Notes: generated by a model from the sequence alone, not told the origin. DNA of 64,000 nucleotides from Anaerolineae bacterium (GCA_023382535.1 JAHDWA010000048.1:16371-80370); one strand, 5' to 3'; counted from the first letter of the stretch, positions 45,293 to 54,700 are shown. Numbers and translations are program-made.

Positions 45293-45679
45293 ATGTTAAA
45301 GGGATTGGAAAAACACGTTGAATTGACCCAACAGATTATTGCTGCTTGTTATGAAGTGCATAAAGTTTTGGGGCCGGGCTTAGAAGAACGATTTTACCGA
45401 GACGCTTTGATGCATGAATTAGAGTTGCGTGGACTCGCTGTTCAACGAGAGCAAGATTTTATGGTGGAGTATAAAGGTAAACAGTTAGGGCTGCATCGTG
45501 TTGATTTGATTGTAGAGAATACGGTTTTGATTGAGTTAAAAGCAGTAACCGGCAAACTTCTTGACGTGCATGTGGCCCAAACCATTTCAGAACGAAATAT
45601 CGCTCGATTACCTGTTGCTTTATTGATCAATTTCGGCGATACCAGCGTCCAAGTCCGCCGCCTTGAAAGTCGTAGCTAA
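45293..45679 (+). CDS. GxxExxY-family protein
   Basis: A 128-residue protein of the GxxExxY family: ACYEVHKVLGPGLEERFYRDAL is followed by YKGKQLGLHRVDLIVENTVLIELKAV, a PD-(D/E)xK-like core (D...ELK). The biochemical role is not settled. Family genes are often scattered as single mobile-looking insertions between unrelated genes, which fits its position between trpGD and trpC, where it has no known role in Trp synthesis. It has a weak SD; an upstream GGGTCAG is seen. Confidence 0.85.
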   Translation: MLKGLEKHVELTQQIIAACYEVHKVLGPGLEERFYRDALMHELELRGLAVQREQDFMVEYKGKQLGLHRVDLIVENTVLIELKAVTGKLLDVHVAQTISERNIARLPVALLINFGDTSVQVRRLESRS

Positions 45680-45745
45680 ATCAGAAAAATAAAAATCCCC
45701 AAATCCCCAAATCCCGGCTTTATGCTCCAGAAATAGAGAGTGTCA

Positions 45746-46576
45746 ATGACCATTTTAGACGACATCATTAAATACAAACGCATCGAAGAGTTACCCAAGC
45801 AGATGCAGGCCCGCGAAGCGGCCCTGGTGCGGGCCGAGGCGGCCCTGGCTCCCAAGCCGAAAGATTTTGTGGCCGCCCTGAGAGCCGCTGGCCGAGTCGC
45901 GCTCATTGCCGAGGTTAAAAAAGCCTCGCCGAGCAAGGGCCTGCTCCGGCACAACTTCGACCCAATTGAGCTGGCTCAAACTTACGCCGCCAATGGCGCC
46001 TCCGCCATCTCGGTGCTGACCGATGCCAAGTATTTCCAGGGTAAATTAGATTATTTAACGCAAATCAGAAAACACTTAGATCGGCTAACTTCTTCTCTCC
46101 CTACTCCCTACTCCTTACTCCCTCCTCCTCTCCTTCGCAAAGATTTCATCTTCCACCCCTACCAGGTTTATGAAGCCCGCGCCGCCGGAGCCGATGCCCT
46201 GCTGCTCATCACCGCCGTACTCAAAGACAAGGAGATGGCGGATCTGCTGGCCCTGACCCACGAGTTAGGGATGAGCGCCCTGATTGAGGTCCACGACCGG
46301 GCCGAGTTGGAGCGCGTCCTGCCCTTGCAGCCTCGCCTCATTGGGGTGAACAACCGCGATTTGCGCGACTTCTCGGTGAATTTGAATACCTGCATCCAAC
46401 TACGCCAGTACGTCCCCGCTGGCACCTGCTTTGTGGCTGAAAGCGGCATCCACACCGCCGCAGATGTGGCTCGCCTGGCGAAAGAGGGTATTGACGCCCT
46501 CCTGGTCGGCGAGGCGCTGGTCAAAGCCAAGGATGTAGGAAAGAAGGTGAGGGAGTTGGTAAATTATGAATTGTGA
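45746..46576 (+). CDS. trpC: Indole-3-glycerol phosphate synthase
   Basis: A 276-residue TIM-barrel enzyme that closes the indole ring. Conserved pieces: IAEVKKASPSKGLLR, GASAISVLTDAKYFQG, LLRKDFIFHPYQVYEARAAGADALLLI, IGVNNRDLRDF, AESGIHTAADV. Between the second and third strands an insertion of about 14 residues (SSLPTPYSLLPPP) is encoded by a 7-bp repeat tract at 46089-46133. It lies on the barrel surface before the Lys of strand 3, so activity is probably kept. GTG at 45740 is an alternative start. Confidence 0.95.
   Translation: MTILDDIIKYKRIEELPKQMQAREAALVRAEAALAPKPKDFVAALRAAGRVALIAEVKKASPSKGLLRHNFDPIELAQTYAANGASAISVLTDAKYFQGKLDYLTQIRKHLDRLTSSLPTPYSLLPPPLLRKDFIFHPYQVYEARAAGADALLLITAVLKDKEMADLLALTHELGMSALIEVHDRAELERVLPLQPRLIGVNNRDLRDFSVNLNTCIQLRQYVPAGTCFVAESGIHTAADVARLAKEGIDALLVGEALVKAKDVGKKVRELVNYEL
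46089..46133 (+). repeat. Heptad tract inserted in trpC
   Basis: CTCCCTA, CTCCCTA, CTCCTTA, CTCCCTC repeat every 7 bp in the coding strand, adding about 14 Ser/Pro/Leu residues. Confidence 0.8.
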
Positions 46577-46676
46577 ATGATGAATAGTCCCAAAGGGATA
46601 CCCTTGCGGTATGAATTGTGAAGTAAAACCTCTTCGTTCATAATTCTCAATTGACAATTCACAGTTCACTATTAAC
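46561..46676. repeat. Heptad-like inverted repeat between trpC and the cyclase gene
   Basis: GAATTGTGAATGATGAATAG and the complementary CACAGTTCACTATT-type arm form an imperfect hairpin between the convergent genes trpC and the cyclase. Confidence 0.55.
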
Positions 46677-49600
46677 CTGGGCCATCTCGGCTCGAATGGC
46701 CGCGTTGATGCGCACATTTTCCAGGTAACTACGCCGGAGTTCGGGATTATAGATTAGCTCGGCTTTGGCGGTGATAAGGGTGTAGGCTTGCTGTAACACC
46801 CGGCGGGCTTCTGCCTCATCGCCTCGCTCGCGGCAGACCTGGGCGTAAATCCACCAGATAGTTTGAGGCGGGTACTCTCCGCTGCCGGAGCCGTTTTGCA
46901 GCGAGTCGAGCGCCTCGGCTAGGCATTGGTAGGCCAGCACCAAATCACCGGCGGCGAGACTGGCCTGGCCTTTGGCGGCAAGGCTGGCGACGTAATTGCC
47001 GGTTTCACCCAGCTCTTTGCGCAGGTCGCAGGCGGCGTGGAAGTGACGTATGGCCTCTTCAGCCAAGCCGCGAGCAAGGTAAAGATGGCCCAGATCGTGC
47101 AGGCAAAAGGCCGCACCGCGCCGGTCACCGATGGCGTTGCGCAGGCTGAGTGAACGCTCTAAATTGTCCTGGGCCTGGCGGTAATCTCCCAGGATCGTCT
47201 GGACCTGGCCGAGTGTGTTCAGGCTGATGCCTTCGCGCAGGCGGTCGCCGATGGTCTGGCTGGTCGAGAGCGCCTGGGCATAGTAGTGCTGTGCTTGCTC
47301 GTAACGGCCCAGGCTGGCTTCGAGCAGCCCCAGGTTGTTGGCGCAGCCGGCCTCGCCGCCGCGATCGCCGACGGCGTGATACAGTTCCAGGGCTTGCTGG
47401 TAATCCTGGCGGGCCTGTTCGTAATCAGACATCTGGGTGTGGATCAGGCCCAGGTAATTAAGACTGGTCGCTTTGAGTTGGTCATCGGCGGCCGCACCGT
47501 CAATGTCCAGAGCTTGTTGGAAGGCGGCTCGCGCCCTATCGTACCGGCCCTGGCGCCATTCGGCGATGCCCAGGTTGACCAGCGTCCGGGCGGCCCAAAC
47601 CTGACGCCCGTGCTGCTGGGCCAGGGCCAATGTTTTCTGGGCAATCCGGATGGCCTCGTGATAGTCGCCCAGGTTGGCCGCCAGGAGCAGGCGCCGGTTG
47701 CCGGTCTCGAACTGTTGGGCCAAATTGCCCTCGGCCAGGGCCAGTTGTTTCATGCGGGTCAGATCCTCAACCTGGGCCATGCGGTTGCCGAGGCGGCTGT
47801 AAGCCTGCTCTCGACCGGCCAGCAGGTCGTACTGTACTTTAACAAGTTCAAGCTCTCCGGCCACCGCCAGGGCATCGCTAAAGTAGGCGATGGCGGCCTC
47901 GTTGGCGTAGCCGTCCAGCGCTTTTTGCCCGGCCAGGCGCAAATACTTCAGGGCCTGATCGGGCCGGTTGCTGCGGGCATAGTGGTAGGCCAGCAGGTCA
48001 ATAATCTCGCCCTCATTCTGAGCATAGCGACTCTCCAGGACGGCGCCAATAGTGGCGTGCAGGTCGCGCCGCTGCGAGTAGAGCATTGTTTCGTAGGCCA
48101 CTTCCTGGGTGATAACGTGCTTGAACAGAAAGTCGAGGTTGCTTTCTTTGGCCTCCTGGCGGGTAAAATCTTCAGCCTGCAAGCGGTCCAGGTGCTCGTT
48201 GAGGGTGGTGGTGGCCGTGACCCAGGGATGGACCGCTTCCAGCAGGTCACGCTGGAACGTCCGGCCAATGGCCGCGGCAACTTTCAGGGTGATTTTTTCG
48301 GCCTCCGGCAGCCGGTCAATCCGGGCCAGGACAACTTTCTGCACCGTGTCCGGCAGTTCCAGCCGGTCCAGGTCGCCGGTGATGTGGCACTCGCCGTTTT
48401 CGATCTGGAGGGTATCCAGGCTGAGCAGGGAGTTGACCAGCTCCTCGATGAAAAGCGGATTACCCTGCCCTTTACGGCTGATCAGCTCGGCCAGGGCCGG
48501 CGGCAGACTTTTGACACCTAACTTGGCTTGAGCCAGTTTAACCCCGGCTTCCGGCTCCAGCTCTTCGACTGGCAGCAGGCTGGTATAGGGTAAACTCAGC
48601 AGGCGTTGGTAGGCCAGGGGGACGGGGTTACCCAGCGGCCGATGCGCCAGCACCAGCCATAAGGGGTGTCTGCCCAGCTCGTGGGCCAGGTTGACCGCCA
48701 GCTCCAGCGATAGTTCGTCGCTCCAGTGGGTATCTTCGAGCAGGATGAGGGTAGGGCGCAGGCGAGCCTCGGCCAGGACAATGGCCCGGATGGCGGCGAA
48801 AATGTTATCGCGGCGTAGATCATCGCTCAAGCTGCGGCTCAGGCTGGTTTCAGGCGTTTCCAGGCCGAGGAGGTCGGCCAGCAAGGGCAGGCGATCCAGC
48901 CAGTACAGCTCGCCTGCGCTGGCTGCGGTGGTAGGAATGGGCAGGCGGTGCAGCAGGCGTTCCAGGCGCGCCAGCCGCTCTGGCACCGGCAGGCGCGGCG
49001 AGAGGCCGGCCAGGGTCGAAAGGATGCCGCGCCAGGGCAGGTAAGCCGTTTTTTGGCCGTAGCTGACACAATCGCCGCCATACGATGCGCCGCCTCGCTC
49101 CATCCAACGGCGGACGAGTTCGGCGGCCAGGCGGCTTTTGCCCACACCCGCCTCCCCGTTGAGCAGCAAAACCTGGCCGGCACTGCGCCAGACCTGGTCG
49201 GCCAGCGAGTCAATGAGCGTTAGCTCCTTATCCCGACCGGTCAGCTCCTGGCTGCTTTGCAGGTAGCTGAGGACCAATTCTTCCTGATCCTGCTCTTTTT
49301 CGTGCAGGGCCAGGTAAACGCGGCGCAGCTCGGCTTTGCCCTTGACCTGAATGTCGCCCAAATCCTGGTACTCAAAAAAACGGCGAGCCTGGCTCTGGAC
49401 CAAGCGGTCCACCCAGATCTGGCCGGGGCCGGCCTTTTGCATCAGCCGGGCAGCCAGGTTGACCGTATCGCCAATGACGGTGTACTCACGGCGCTGCGGC
49501 GCGCCCATCGGCCCAGCAAAAAGCGGTCCGGCCGCCAGGCCGATGCTCGCCTCCAGGCGATGGCGGGCGGCAACCTTGACCAGGGCCAAGGCGCAGGCGA

Positions 49601-50630
49601 CGGCCCGCACTTCGTCGTCTTCGTGGAAAAAAGGCGGCGCACCAAAGAGGACCAGCAGTACGTTGCCTTTATCGCCGACAGCCAGCTTGTTAACGCTGCC
49701 TTCGTAATGATAGATCATTTTCTGGGTGTCACGCATAAAATTAACCAGGCGCAGGCCGGCCTGGGGGTCGTGGTCAAAGTCAATGCCATCAAAGCCGACA
49801 AAGCAGACCGTCATCGGCTTGAGTTCGGCCAGCATCCCTTTGTAGCCGGTTTCCAGGCTGCTGGAGATAGCACCGGGGATGTAGCTGCGCAGGACAGCCG
49901 CCACATGGGTTGCAGCAGCGCTGTCGAGGGTGAGCCAGTCCGGGGCAGCAAGCGGGGTGGGTGGCAGTTCAGGACCGGGGTGAGTGAGCAAGTAGAAGCC
50001 AGGAGCAAGCTCGTCGGCCTGAGCCGACTGTTCGGCCAGAAGCTGCCAGGCGGCGGCATCGGCCACAATTTGACCGGCCTGAGCGTGGTTTTCGGCGTGG
50101 CTCATCGAGGCCATCGGCGCGCCGGCCAGAACATACTCCCAGCGGCCAAATTCGCCGCCGGCGTGCATTTCCAGCACTTCGCCGGCGCTGAGACCGATCT
50201 TCATTTTCAACTCGACAGCGCCGTGGCGGGTGGAAAGAGTGGCAAAGCGGCTCATCGCCGCCTGCATGGCAAAAGCGGCTCGCGCGGCCTGACCTACCGC
50301 TTCGGCCAGCCGATCCTTTTCACACGGCCAGACCAGGCTCAGGGCGTCGCCGCCAAATTTGACCACCTGGCCGCCGTGAAATTCGACGGTCGTAATGAGC
50401 GCCTCAAACACCTGGTTGAGGATGGCCGTTAATTCCTCCGCCCCGCGCACGCCGGCGGAAGCCAGTACTTCGGCCAGGTGGGTAAAGCCGGAGATGTCGG
50501 CAAAAGCGGTAGCCGCGTGGAAGCGCTGCCACGTGCCGCCCAGTTTGCGGTGAGGGTTTTGGAGAATTAAGCGGGTGACGGGCGGCGGGGCGTAAATACT
50601 TAATGTATGCAGTTGTTCGGCAATGGTCAC
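46659..50630 (-). CDS. Tandem nucleotide cyclase / AAA-type ATPase / TPR protein
   Basis: A 1323-residue protein built like mammalian soluble adenylyl cyclase. The first class III cyclase domain (about 35-200) has FADISGFTHLAEVL and VVKFGGDALSLVW. The second (about 270-455) has VGFDGIDFDHD, a degenerate metal site, and EYTVIGDTVNLAARL. A STAND-like ATPase follows (Walker A NGEAGVGKSRLAAEL near 500) and then about 10 TPRs from residue 880 on. It lies antisense inside the trp locus, between trpC and trpF. It may make cAMP; whether the site is active cannot be told from sequence. Confidence 0.87.
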   Translation of the reverse strand: MTIAEQLHTLSIYAPPPVTRLILQNPHRKLGGTWQRFHAATAFADISGFTHLAEVLASAGVRGAEELTAILNQVFEALITTVEFHGGQVVKFGGDALSLVWPCEKDRLAEAVGQAARAAFAMQAAMSRFATLSTRHGAVELKMKIGLSAGEVLEMHAGGEFGRWEYVLAGAPMASMSHAENHAQAGQIVADAAAWQLLAEQSAQADELAPGFYLLTHPGPELPPTPLAAPDWLTLDSAAATHVAAVLRSYIPGAISSSLETGYKGMLAELKPMTVCFVGFDGIDFDHDPQAGLRLVNFMRDTQKMIYHYEGSVNKLAVGDKGNVLLVLFGAPPFFHEDDEVRAVACALALVKVAARHRLEASIGLAAGPLFAGPMGAPQRREYTVIGDTVNLAARLMQKAGPGQIWVDRLVQSQARRFFEYQDLGDIQVKGKAELRRVYLALHEKEQDQEELVLSYLQSSQELTGRDKELTLIDSLADQVWRSAGQVLLLNGEAGVGKSRLAAELVRRWMERGGASYGGDCVSYGQKTAYLPWRGILSTLAGLSPRLPVPERLARLERLLHRLPIPTTAASAGELYWLDRLPLLADLLGLETPETSLSRSLSDDLRRDNIFAAIRAIVLAEARLRPTLILLEDTHWSDELSLELAVNLAHELGRHPLWLVLAHRPLGNPVPLAYQRLLSLPYTSLLPVEELEPEAGVKLAQAKLGVKSLPPALAELISRKGQGNPLFIEELVNSLLSLDTLQIENGECHITGDLDRLELPDTVQKVVLARIDRLPEAEKITLKVAAAIGRTFQRDLLEAVHPWVTATTTLNEHLDRLQAEDFTRQEAKESNLDFLFKHVITQEVAYETMLYSQRRDLHATIGAVLESRYAQNEGEIIDLLAYHYARSNRPDQALKYLRLAGQKALDGYANEAAIAYFSDALAVAGELELVKVQYDLLAGREQAYSRLGNRMAQVEDLTRMKQLALAEGNLAQQFETGNRRLLLAANLGDYHEAIRIAQKTLALAQQHGRQVWAARTLVNLGIAEWRQGRYDRARAAFQQALDIDGAAADDQLKATSLNYLGLIHTQMSDYEQARQDYQQALELYHAVGDRGGEAGCANNLGLLEASLGRYEQAQHYYAQALSTSQTIGDRLREGISLNTLGQVQTILGDYRQAQDNLERSLSLRNAIGDRRGAAFCLHDLGHLYLARGLAEEAIRHFHAACDLRKELGETGNYVASLAAKGQASLAAGDLVLAYQCLAEALDSLQNGSGSGEYPPQTIWWIYAQVCRERGDEAEARRVLQQAYTLITAKAELIYNPELRRSYLENVRINAAIRAEMAQVNSEL

Positions 50631-50714
50631 AATCGGTCTCCCCCAAGACTAACAGGCTAGTCCCTGGGTACTATTTTAACACAAAAAGGTAGAAATCCAG
50701 TTTGAGGGCGGTAG

Positions 50715-50735
50715 ATTCTTAAGGTTGTTAAGAAT
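50715..50735. promoter_or_regulatory. Inverted repeat upstream of trpF (possible operator)
   Basis: ATTCTTAA / TTAAGAAT with 5-nt centre GGTTG, perfect 8-bp arms. It lies between the divergent cyclase and trpF genes. Confidence 0.4.
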
Positions 50736-50758
50736 ATTAATGCCGCGAATGGGGGCAT

Positions 50759-50788
50759 TTGTTCAATAGGACAATGGTTTAGTATACT
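50759..50788 (+). promoter_or_regulatory. Possible promoter of trpF-trpB-trpS-trpA
   Basis: TTGTTC (50759-50764), 18-bp spacer, TATACT (50783-50788). An internal promoter is needed because the antisense cyclase gene cuts the trp operon here. Confidence 0.5.
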
Positions 50789-50818
50789 GGACACGTGATA
50801 TGAGAGGCGGAGAGGTAA

Positions 50819-51559
50819 ATGGTGACTAAGGTTAAAATTTGTGGAATCACCAATTTAGAGGATGCTCTTGGGGCGGTCGAGGCCGGGGCAGATTTGCTGG
50901 GCTTTATCTTTTACGAACCGAGTCCGCGTTATGTCAGGCCGGAGGTGGTGCGGGAGATAGTTGCAAGTTGCAGGTCGCAGGTCGCAGGGGTTAGGAGCCA
51001 GGAATTGAGGGCTGGAGACCAAAATTTGACTCGTGTGCCTAACGCAACACGCAACACGCAACATGTCTCTCCTCTTTTCGTCGGCGTCTTTGTCAATTCG
51101 CCTCTCGACACCGTTGCTTACATCCTCGACTTCTGCCAGCTTGATGCGGCCCAGTTGCACGGGGAGGAGTCGCCGGAGTTTGTCGCTCAATTCCCAGGCC
51201 GAGCCTTCAAAGCTTTGCGGCCCCAGTCAGCACAAGAAGCCGAAATACTGGTTGAAAAATATCTCCCCTGCTCCTTTGCCCCTCTGCTCCCCTGCTTGCT
51301 TCTCGATGCCTACCATCCTCACCTCTACGGCGGCACCGGCCACGTCACCGATTGGGGCATGGCCGCCAGTATCGCCCGGCGTTATCCGATCATGCTGGCC
51401 GGGAGTCTGACCCCGGAGAATGTGGCCGAGGCGGTGCAGATGGTCCAACCGTGGGGAGTAGATGTCAGCAGCGGGGTAGAGAAGGAGAAGGGGAAGAAGG
51501 ATCACGAAAAGGTAAAAGCGTTTGTGGAGTTGGTAAAAAGCGTAAAACGTAAAACGTAA
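50819..51559 (+). CDS. trpF: Phosphoribosylanthranilate isomerase
   Basis: A 246-residue TIM-barrel isomerase, longer than the usual 200-210. Typical start VKICGITNLEDALGAVEAGA; later LFVGVFVNSPLDTV, LDAAQLHGEESPE, HLYGGTGHVTDW and LAGSLTPENVAEAV. After REIVA an extra segment of about 35 residues (SCRSQVAGVRSQELRAGDQN to TQHVSP) is encoded by an inverted 7-bp repeat element (50960-51063). The C-terminus (VKSVKRKT) is also in a CGTAAAA repeat. Catalytic Cys (CGIT) and Asp (LLLDA) are intact. Confidence 0.93.
   Translation: MVTKVKICGITNLEDALGAVEAGADLLGFIFYEPSPRYVRPEVVREIVASCRSQVAGVRSQELRAGDQNLTRVPNATRNTQHVSPLFVGVFVNSPLDTVAYILDFCQLDAAQLHGEESPEFVAQFPGRAFKALRPQSAQEAEILVEKYLPCSFAPLLPCLLLDAYHPHLYGGTGHVTDWGMAASIARRYPIMLAGSLTPENVAEAVQMVQPWGVDVSSGVEKEKGKKDHEKVKAFVELVKSVKRKT
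50960..51063 (+). repeat. Heptad inverted repeat inserted in trpF
   Basis: GTTGCAA, GTTGCAG, GTCGCAG, GTCGCAG, then GAGCCAG on the left; CGCAACA three times on the right. The arms are complementary in kind. The tract is in frame, without stops, and replaces the loop where other TrpF have a few residues. Confidence 0.85.
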
Positions 51560-51600
51560 TCAGCAAGTAATAGTTATCATCCTGATGGAGAGGAGTCTCA

Positions 51601-52824
51601 ATGAACCTATCATCCAAAGGCAAATTCGGCCCTTACGGGGGACAGTTTGTGCCGGAAACACTCATGCCCGCCCTGGCCGAACTGGAAACCGCTTACGAAG
51701 CGGCCAAAAATGATCCGGAGTTCCAGGCCGAATTTCACCATCTGCTTAAAACCTACGTCGGCCGACCCACGCCGCTGACCTACGCCGGGCGGCTGACGGC
51801 CTATTTAGGTGGGGCCAAAATTTACCTCAAACGCGAGGATTTGACCCATACCGGGGCACACAAAATCAACAACGCCTTGGGTCAAGCTCTGCTGGCCAGG
51901 CGCATGGGCAAGCGGCGCATCGTGGCCGAAACCGGGGCGGGGCAGCATGGCGTCGGCAGTGCGACGGCTTGCGCGCTGCTAGGGCTGGAGTGCATTGTCT
52001 ACATGGGCGAGGTGGATATGGCCCGCCAGCAGCCCAATGTCTTTCGCATGCGCCTGACGGGCACGGAAGTGCGGCCGGTCAGCAGCGGCAGCCGCACCTT
52101 GAAGGACGCCATCAACGAGGCTATCCGCGATTGGGTGACTAACGTGCGGACGACCCATTACCTGCTCGGCTCGGTGCTGGGACCACACCCCTACCCGACG
52201 ATGGTCCGCGACTTTCAAAGCGTGATTGGGCAGGAGGCTCGCGCCCAAATTTTGGAGGCCGAAGGTCGTTTGCCCGATTTACTGCTGGCCTGTGTCGGGG
52301 GCGGGTCAAACGCTATGGGCCTGTTTCATCCCTTTATGGAAGATAAATCGGTGGATATGCTGGGCGTCGAAGCGGGCGGCAGCGGCATCGAGACGGGGAA
52401 GCATGCGGCCCGGTTTGCTATACCGCCCCTCCCCCTGACAGGGGGAGGGGCCGAGGCGCGTTTGGGCGTGCTGCATGGCACCAAATCCTTTGTGCTGCAA
52501 ACCCCCGACGGCCAAATTGCCGAAACGCATTCGATCAGCGCCGGTCTGGATTATCCCTCGGTCGGGCCGGAGCATGCCTGGTTGCGCGATCAGGAACGGG
52601 CGGGTTATACTTACGCCACCGATACCGAAGCGCTCGCCGCGGTCAAAGTTCTCAGCGAAATGGAAGGCATCATTCCAGCCCTGGAATCGGCCCATGCCAT
52701 CGCCGAGGTGATCAAGCGCGCCCCAACCATGTCCAAAAACAGCGTCATCATTGTCAATCTGTCGGGCAGGGGGGATAAAGATTTGGATACGATTATGAGG
52801 GAGTTGGGGAAACGTGAGGCGTGA
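51601..52824 (+). CDS. trpB: Tryptophan synthase beta chain
   Basis: PLP enzyme joining indole and serine; 407 residues. Motifs: [17 protein letters not shown], the PLP Lys in [29 protein letters not shown], the phosphate-binding [10 protein letters not shown] and [11 protein letters not shown] 12-bp-arm palindrome at 52425-52451 inserts about ten residues ([13 protein letters not shown]) before RLGVLHG; this loop is on the surface in known structures of the family (inference). SD GAGAGGAG. Followed by trpS rather than trpA. Confidence 0.95.
   Translation: MNLSSKGKFGPYGGQFVPETLMPALAELETAYEAAKNDPEFQAEFHHLLKTYVGRPTPLTYAGRLTAYLGGAKIYLKREDLTHTGAHKINNALGQALLARRMGKRRIVAETGAGQHGVGSATACALLGLECIVYMGEVDMARQQPNVFRMRLTGTEVRPVSSGSRTLKDAINEAIRDWVTNVRTTHYLLGSVLGPHPYPTMVRDFQSVIGQEARAQILEAEGRLPDLLLACVGGGSNAMGLFHPFMEDKSVDMLGVEAGGSGIETGKHAARFAIPPLPLTGGGAEARLGVLHGTKSFVLQTPDGQIAETHSISAGLDYPSVGPEHAWLRDQERAGYTYATDTEALAAVKVLSEMEGIIPALESAHAIAEVIKRAPTMSKNSVIIVNLSGRGDKDLDTIMRELGKREA
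52425..52451 (+). repeat. Perfect palindrome inserted in trpB
   Basis: GCCCCTCCCCCT, 3-nt centre, then AGGGGGAGGGGC: 12 of 12 bases pair. It is in frame within the coding region and encodes PLPLTGGG. Confidence 0.85.
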
Positions 52825-52890
52825 GGCGTGGTGCGTCTCGTTTATTTGAACGGAAGACACACTACGAACCACGAACTATTCTAACTATTC
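52803..52890. repeat. Heptad tract after trpB
   Basis: GTGAGGC, GTGAGGC, GTGGTGC, GTCTCGT overlap the trpB stop; a partly complementary ACGAACCACGAAC part follows. Confidence 0.5.
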
Positions 52891-52905
52891 TGCGAGGTAT
52901 TATTT

Positions 52906-53907
52906 ATGACCAACCAAATGACGAAAAAGCGCGTCTTCTCCGGCATCCAGCCTTCGGGGAATTTGCATATTGGCAATTACCTGGGGGCGATCAAAAATTG
53001 GGTAGCGGAGCAGCACAAGTATCACAATGTCTTCTGCATCGTTGACCTGCACGCCTTGACCGTGCCGCAGGACCCGGCGGAACTGTACCAAAAAACGCGG
53101 GAGGTGGCCATGCTCTATCTGGCCTGCGGCATCTCCCTGGAACACTGCGCCATCTTCGTTCAGAGCCACATTCCGGCCCACTCCGAGCTGACCTGGTTGC
53201 TCAACTGCGTCACGCCGCTCGGCTGGCTGGAACGGATGACCCAGTACAAAGATAAAGCCGCCAAGCAGGAGAGCGTCAGCACGGGCTTAATTGATTACCC
53301 GGTGCTCATGGCCGCCGACATCATCCTTTACGACTCCCACTACGTGCCGGTGGGCGAAGACCAGAAACAGCACGTCGAACTCACCCGCGACATTGCGATC
53401 CGCTTCAACAATCTTTATGGCGAAACCTTTGTTGTGCCCGATGTGCTTATTCCTAAGGCCGGGGCGCGGGTCAAGGGCCTGGACGACCCGACGGCCAAGA
53501 TGAGCAAGAGCAGCACCACCCAGGGCCATGCCCTGCGCCTGCTCGACCCGCCCGATGTGCTGCGCAAGTCCATCATGCGGGCCACTACCGACTCGCTTAA
53601 CCGGATTGCTTTTGATCAGGAGAACCAGCCTGGCGTCTACAACCTGCTCAATATTTACCAGGCGATTACGCATAAGAGCGAGGAGGAGATCCTGGCCGAA
53701 TTTGAGGGCAAAGGCTATGGCAACCTCAAAAAACAAGTGGCAGAAGTGGTCATTGCTACCCTGGAGCCGGTCCAGGCGCGGTATTACGAGATGGCCAAAG
53801 ACCCGGCCACCATCGAGCAGATTCTCAAAGAAGGCGCGGATCGAGTCCGGCCCCTGGCCGAACACCGGCTGCAGGTGGCCCAGGAAAGATTGGGATTACG
53901 AAAATAA
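52906..53907 (+). CDS. trpS: Tryptophanyl-tRNA synthetase
   Basis: A 333-residue class I aminoacyl-tRNA synthetase. HIGH-type motif is [11 protein letters not shown], with a Trp-specificity region ([11 protein letters not shown]), [15 protein letters not shown] and KMSKS ([10 protein letters not shown]). Length fits bacterial TrpRS. It is placed between trpB and trpA, so charging of tRNA-Trp and Trp synthesis are probably expressed together. GCGAGGT lies 9 bases before the ATG. Confidence 0.96.
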   Translation: MTNQMTKKRVFSGIQPSGNLHIGNYLGAIKNWVAEQHKYHNVFCIVDLHALTVPQDPAELYQKTREVAMLYLACGISLEHCAIFVQSHIPAHSELTWLLNCVTPLGWLERMTQYKDKAAKQESVSTGLIDYPVLMAADIILYDSHYVPVGEDQKQHVELTRDIAIRFNNLYGETFVVPDVLIPKAGARVKGLDDPTAKMSKSSTTQGHALRLLDPPDVLRKSIMRATTDSLNRIAFDQENQPGVYNLLNIYQAITHKSEEEILAEFEGKGYGNLKKQVAEVVIATLEPVQARYYEMAKDPATIEQILKEGADRVRPLAEHRLQVAQERLGLRK

Positions 53908-53917
53908 AGAGAACAAG

Positions 53918-54691
53918 ATGAACGGTATCGAACGTATCAAAAACACTTTCAAAAAAAATCGGCCGGCCTTTATGCCCTACTCGGTGCTGGGTTATCCTGA
54001 CCGGGCCGGCGGTCTGGCAACGATTAAAACCCTGGTCAAGGCCGGGGCTGACCTACTGGAGTTGGGCGTCCCCTTCTCCGACCCCCTGGCCGATGGCCCG
54101 ACCATTCAGGCGGCCACCCAAAAATCGCTGGAAAACGGGACCACGGTCAAAGACTGCCTGGCTCAAGTGGGTGAGCTGCGCCAGCAGGGGATCGAAACCC
54201 CGGCCCTGCTGATGGGCTACATCAACCCGATCCTGGCTTATGGCCTGGAAAAATTTGTGGCCGATGCCGCTGCGGTGGGGGTAGATGGCCTGATTGTGCC
54301 GGATTTGCCCCCTGAAGAAGCCGGAGAACTGGAGAGCGCCTGTAATGACCACGGCCTGGCCCTGGTCTACCTGCTCGCGCCGACCAGCACCGTGGAGCGG
54401 ATTAAACTGGCGGCGGAAAAGTCGCAGGGTTTCATTTACCTGGTTTCGCTGACCGGTGTGACCGGCGCTCGCAACGAACTGCCGCCTGACCTGGCCGAAT
54501 TTGTGGCGCGGGTGCGAGCGCAAACCAGCATGCCACTGGCGGTCGGCTTTGGTATTGCCACCGGCGAGCAGGCGCGCACCGTGGGCCAACTGGCCGATGG
54601 GGTGATCGTCGGCAGCGCTCTCGTCAAACGCGCCGCCGAATCGCCGGAGCGGGTGCGAGAGCTGGCCGAGGAACTGCGGGCGGCGTTATAA
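53918..54691 (+). CDS. trpA: Tryptophan synthase alpha chain
   Basis: A 257-residue TIM barrel cleaving indole-glycerol phosphate. Catalytic residues: Glu in [20 protein letters not shown] and Asp in the same motif; later [25 protein letters not shown] and the phosphate site [10 protein letters not shown]. The start at 53918 follows AAGAG and lies 10 bp after trpS. A longer open frame upstream is a shadow of trpS. Confidence 0.95.
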   Translation: MNGIERIKNTFKKNRPAFMPYSVLGYPDRAGGLATIKTLVKAGADLLELGVPFSDPLADGPTIQAATQKSLENGTTVKDCLAQVGELRQQGIETPALLMGYINPILAYGLEKFVADAAAVGVDGLIVPDLPPEEAGELESACNDHGLALVYLLAPTSTVERIKLAAEKSQGFIYLVSLTGVTGARNELPPDLAEFVARVRAQTSMPLAVGFGIATGEQARTVGQLADGVIVGSALVKRAAESPERVRELAEELRAAL

Positions 54692-54700
54692 AACACGCAA

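Noticed and set aside
47286..50432. Two long plus-strand frames antisense to the cyclase gene
   Set aside because: Both mirror the high-GC codon pattern of the cyclase/TPR gene and have no recognisable domain.
53528..53917. Extended N-terminus of trpA
   Set aside because: The upstream part is read out of frame through trpS and is Arg/Ser/Pro-rich; TrpA homology starts at [11 protein letters not shown].
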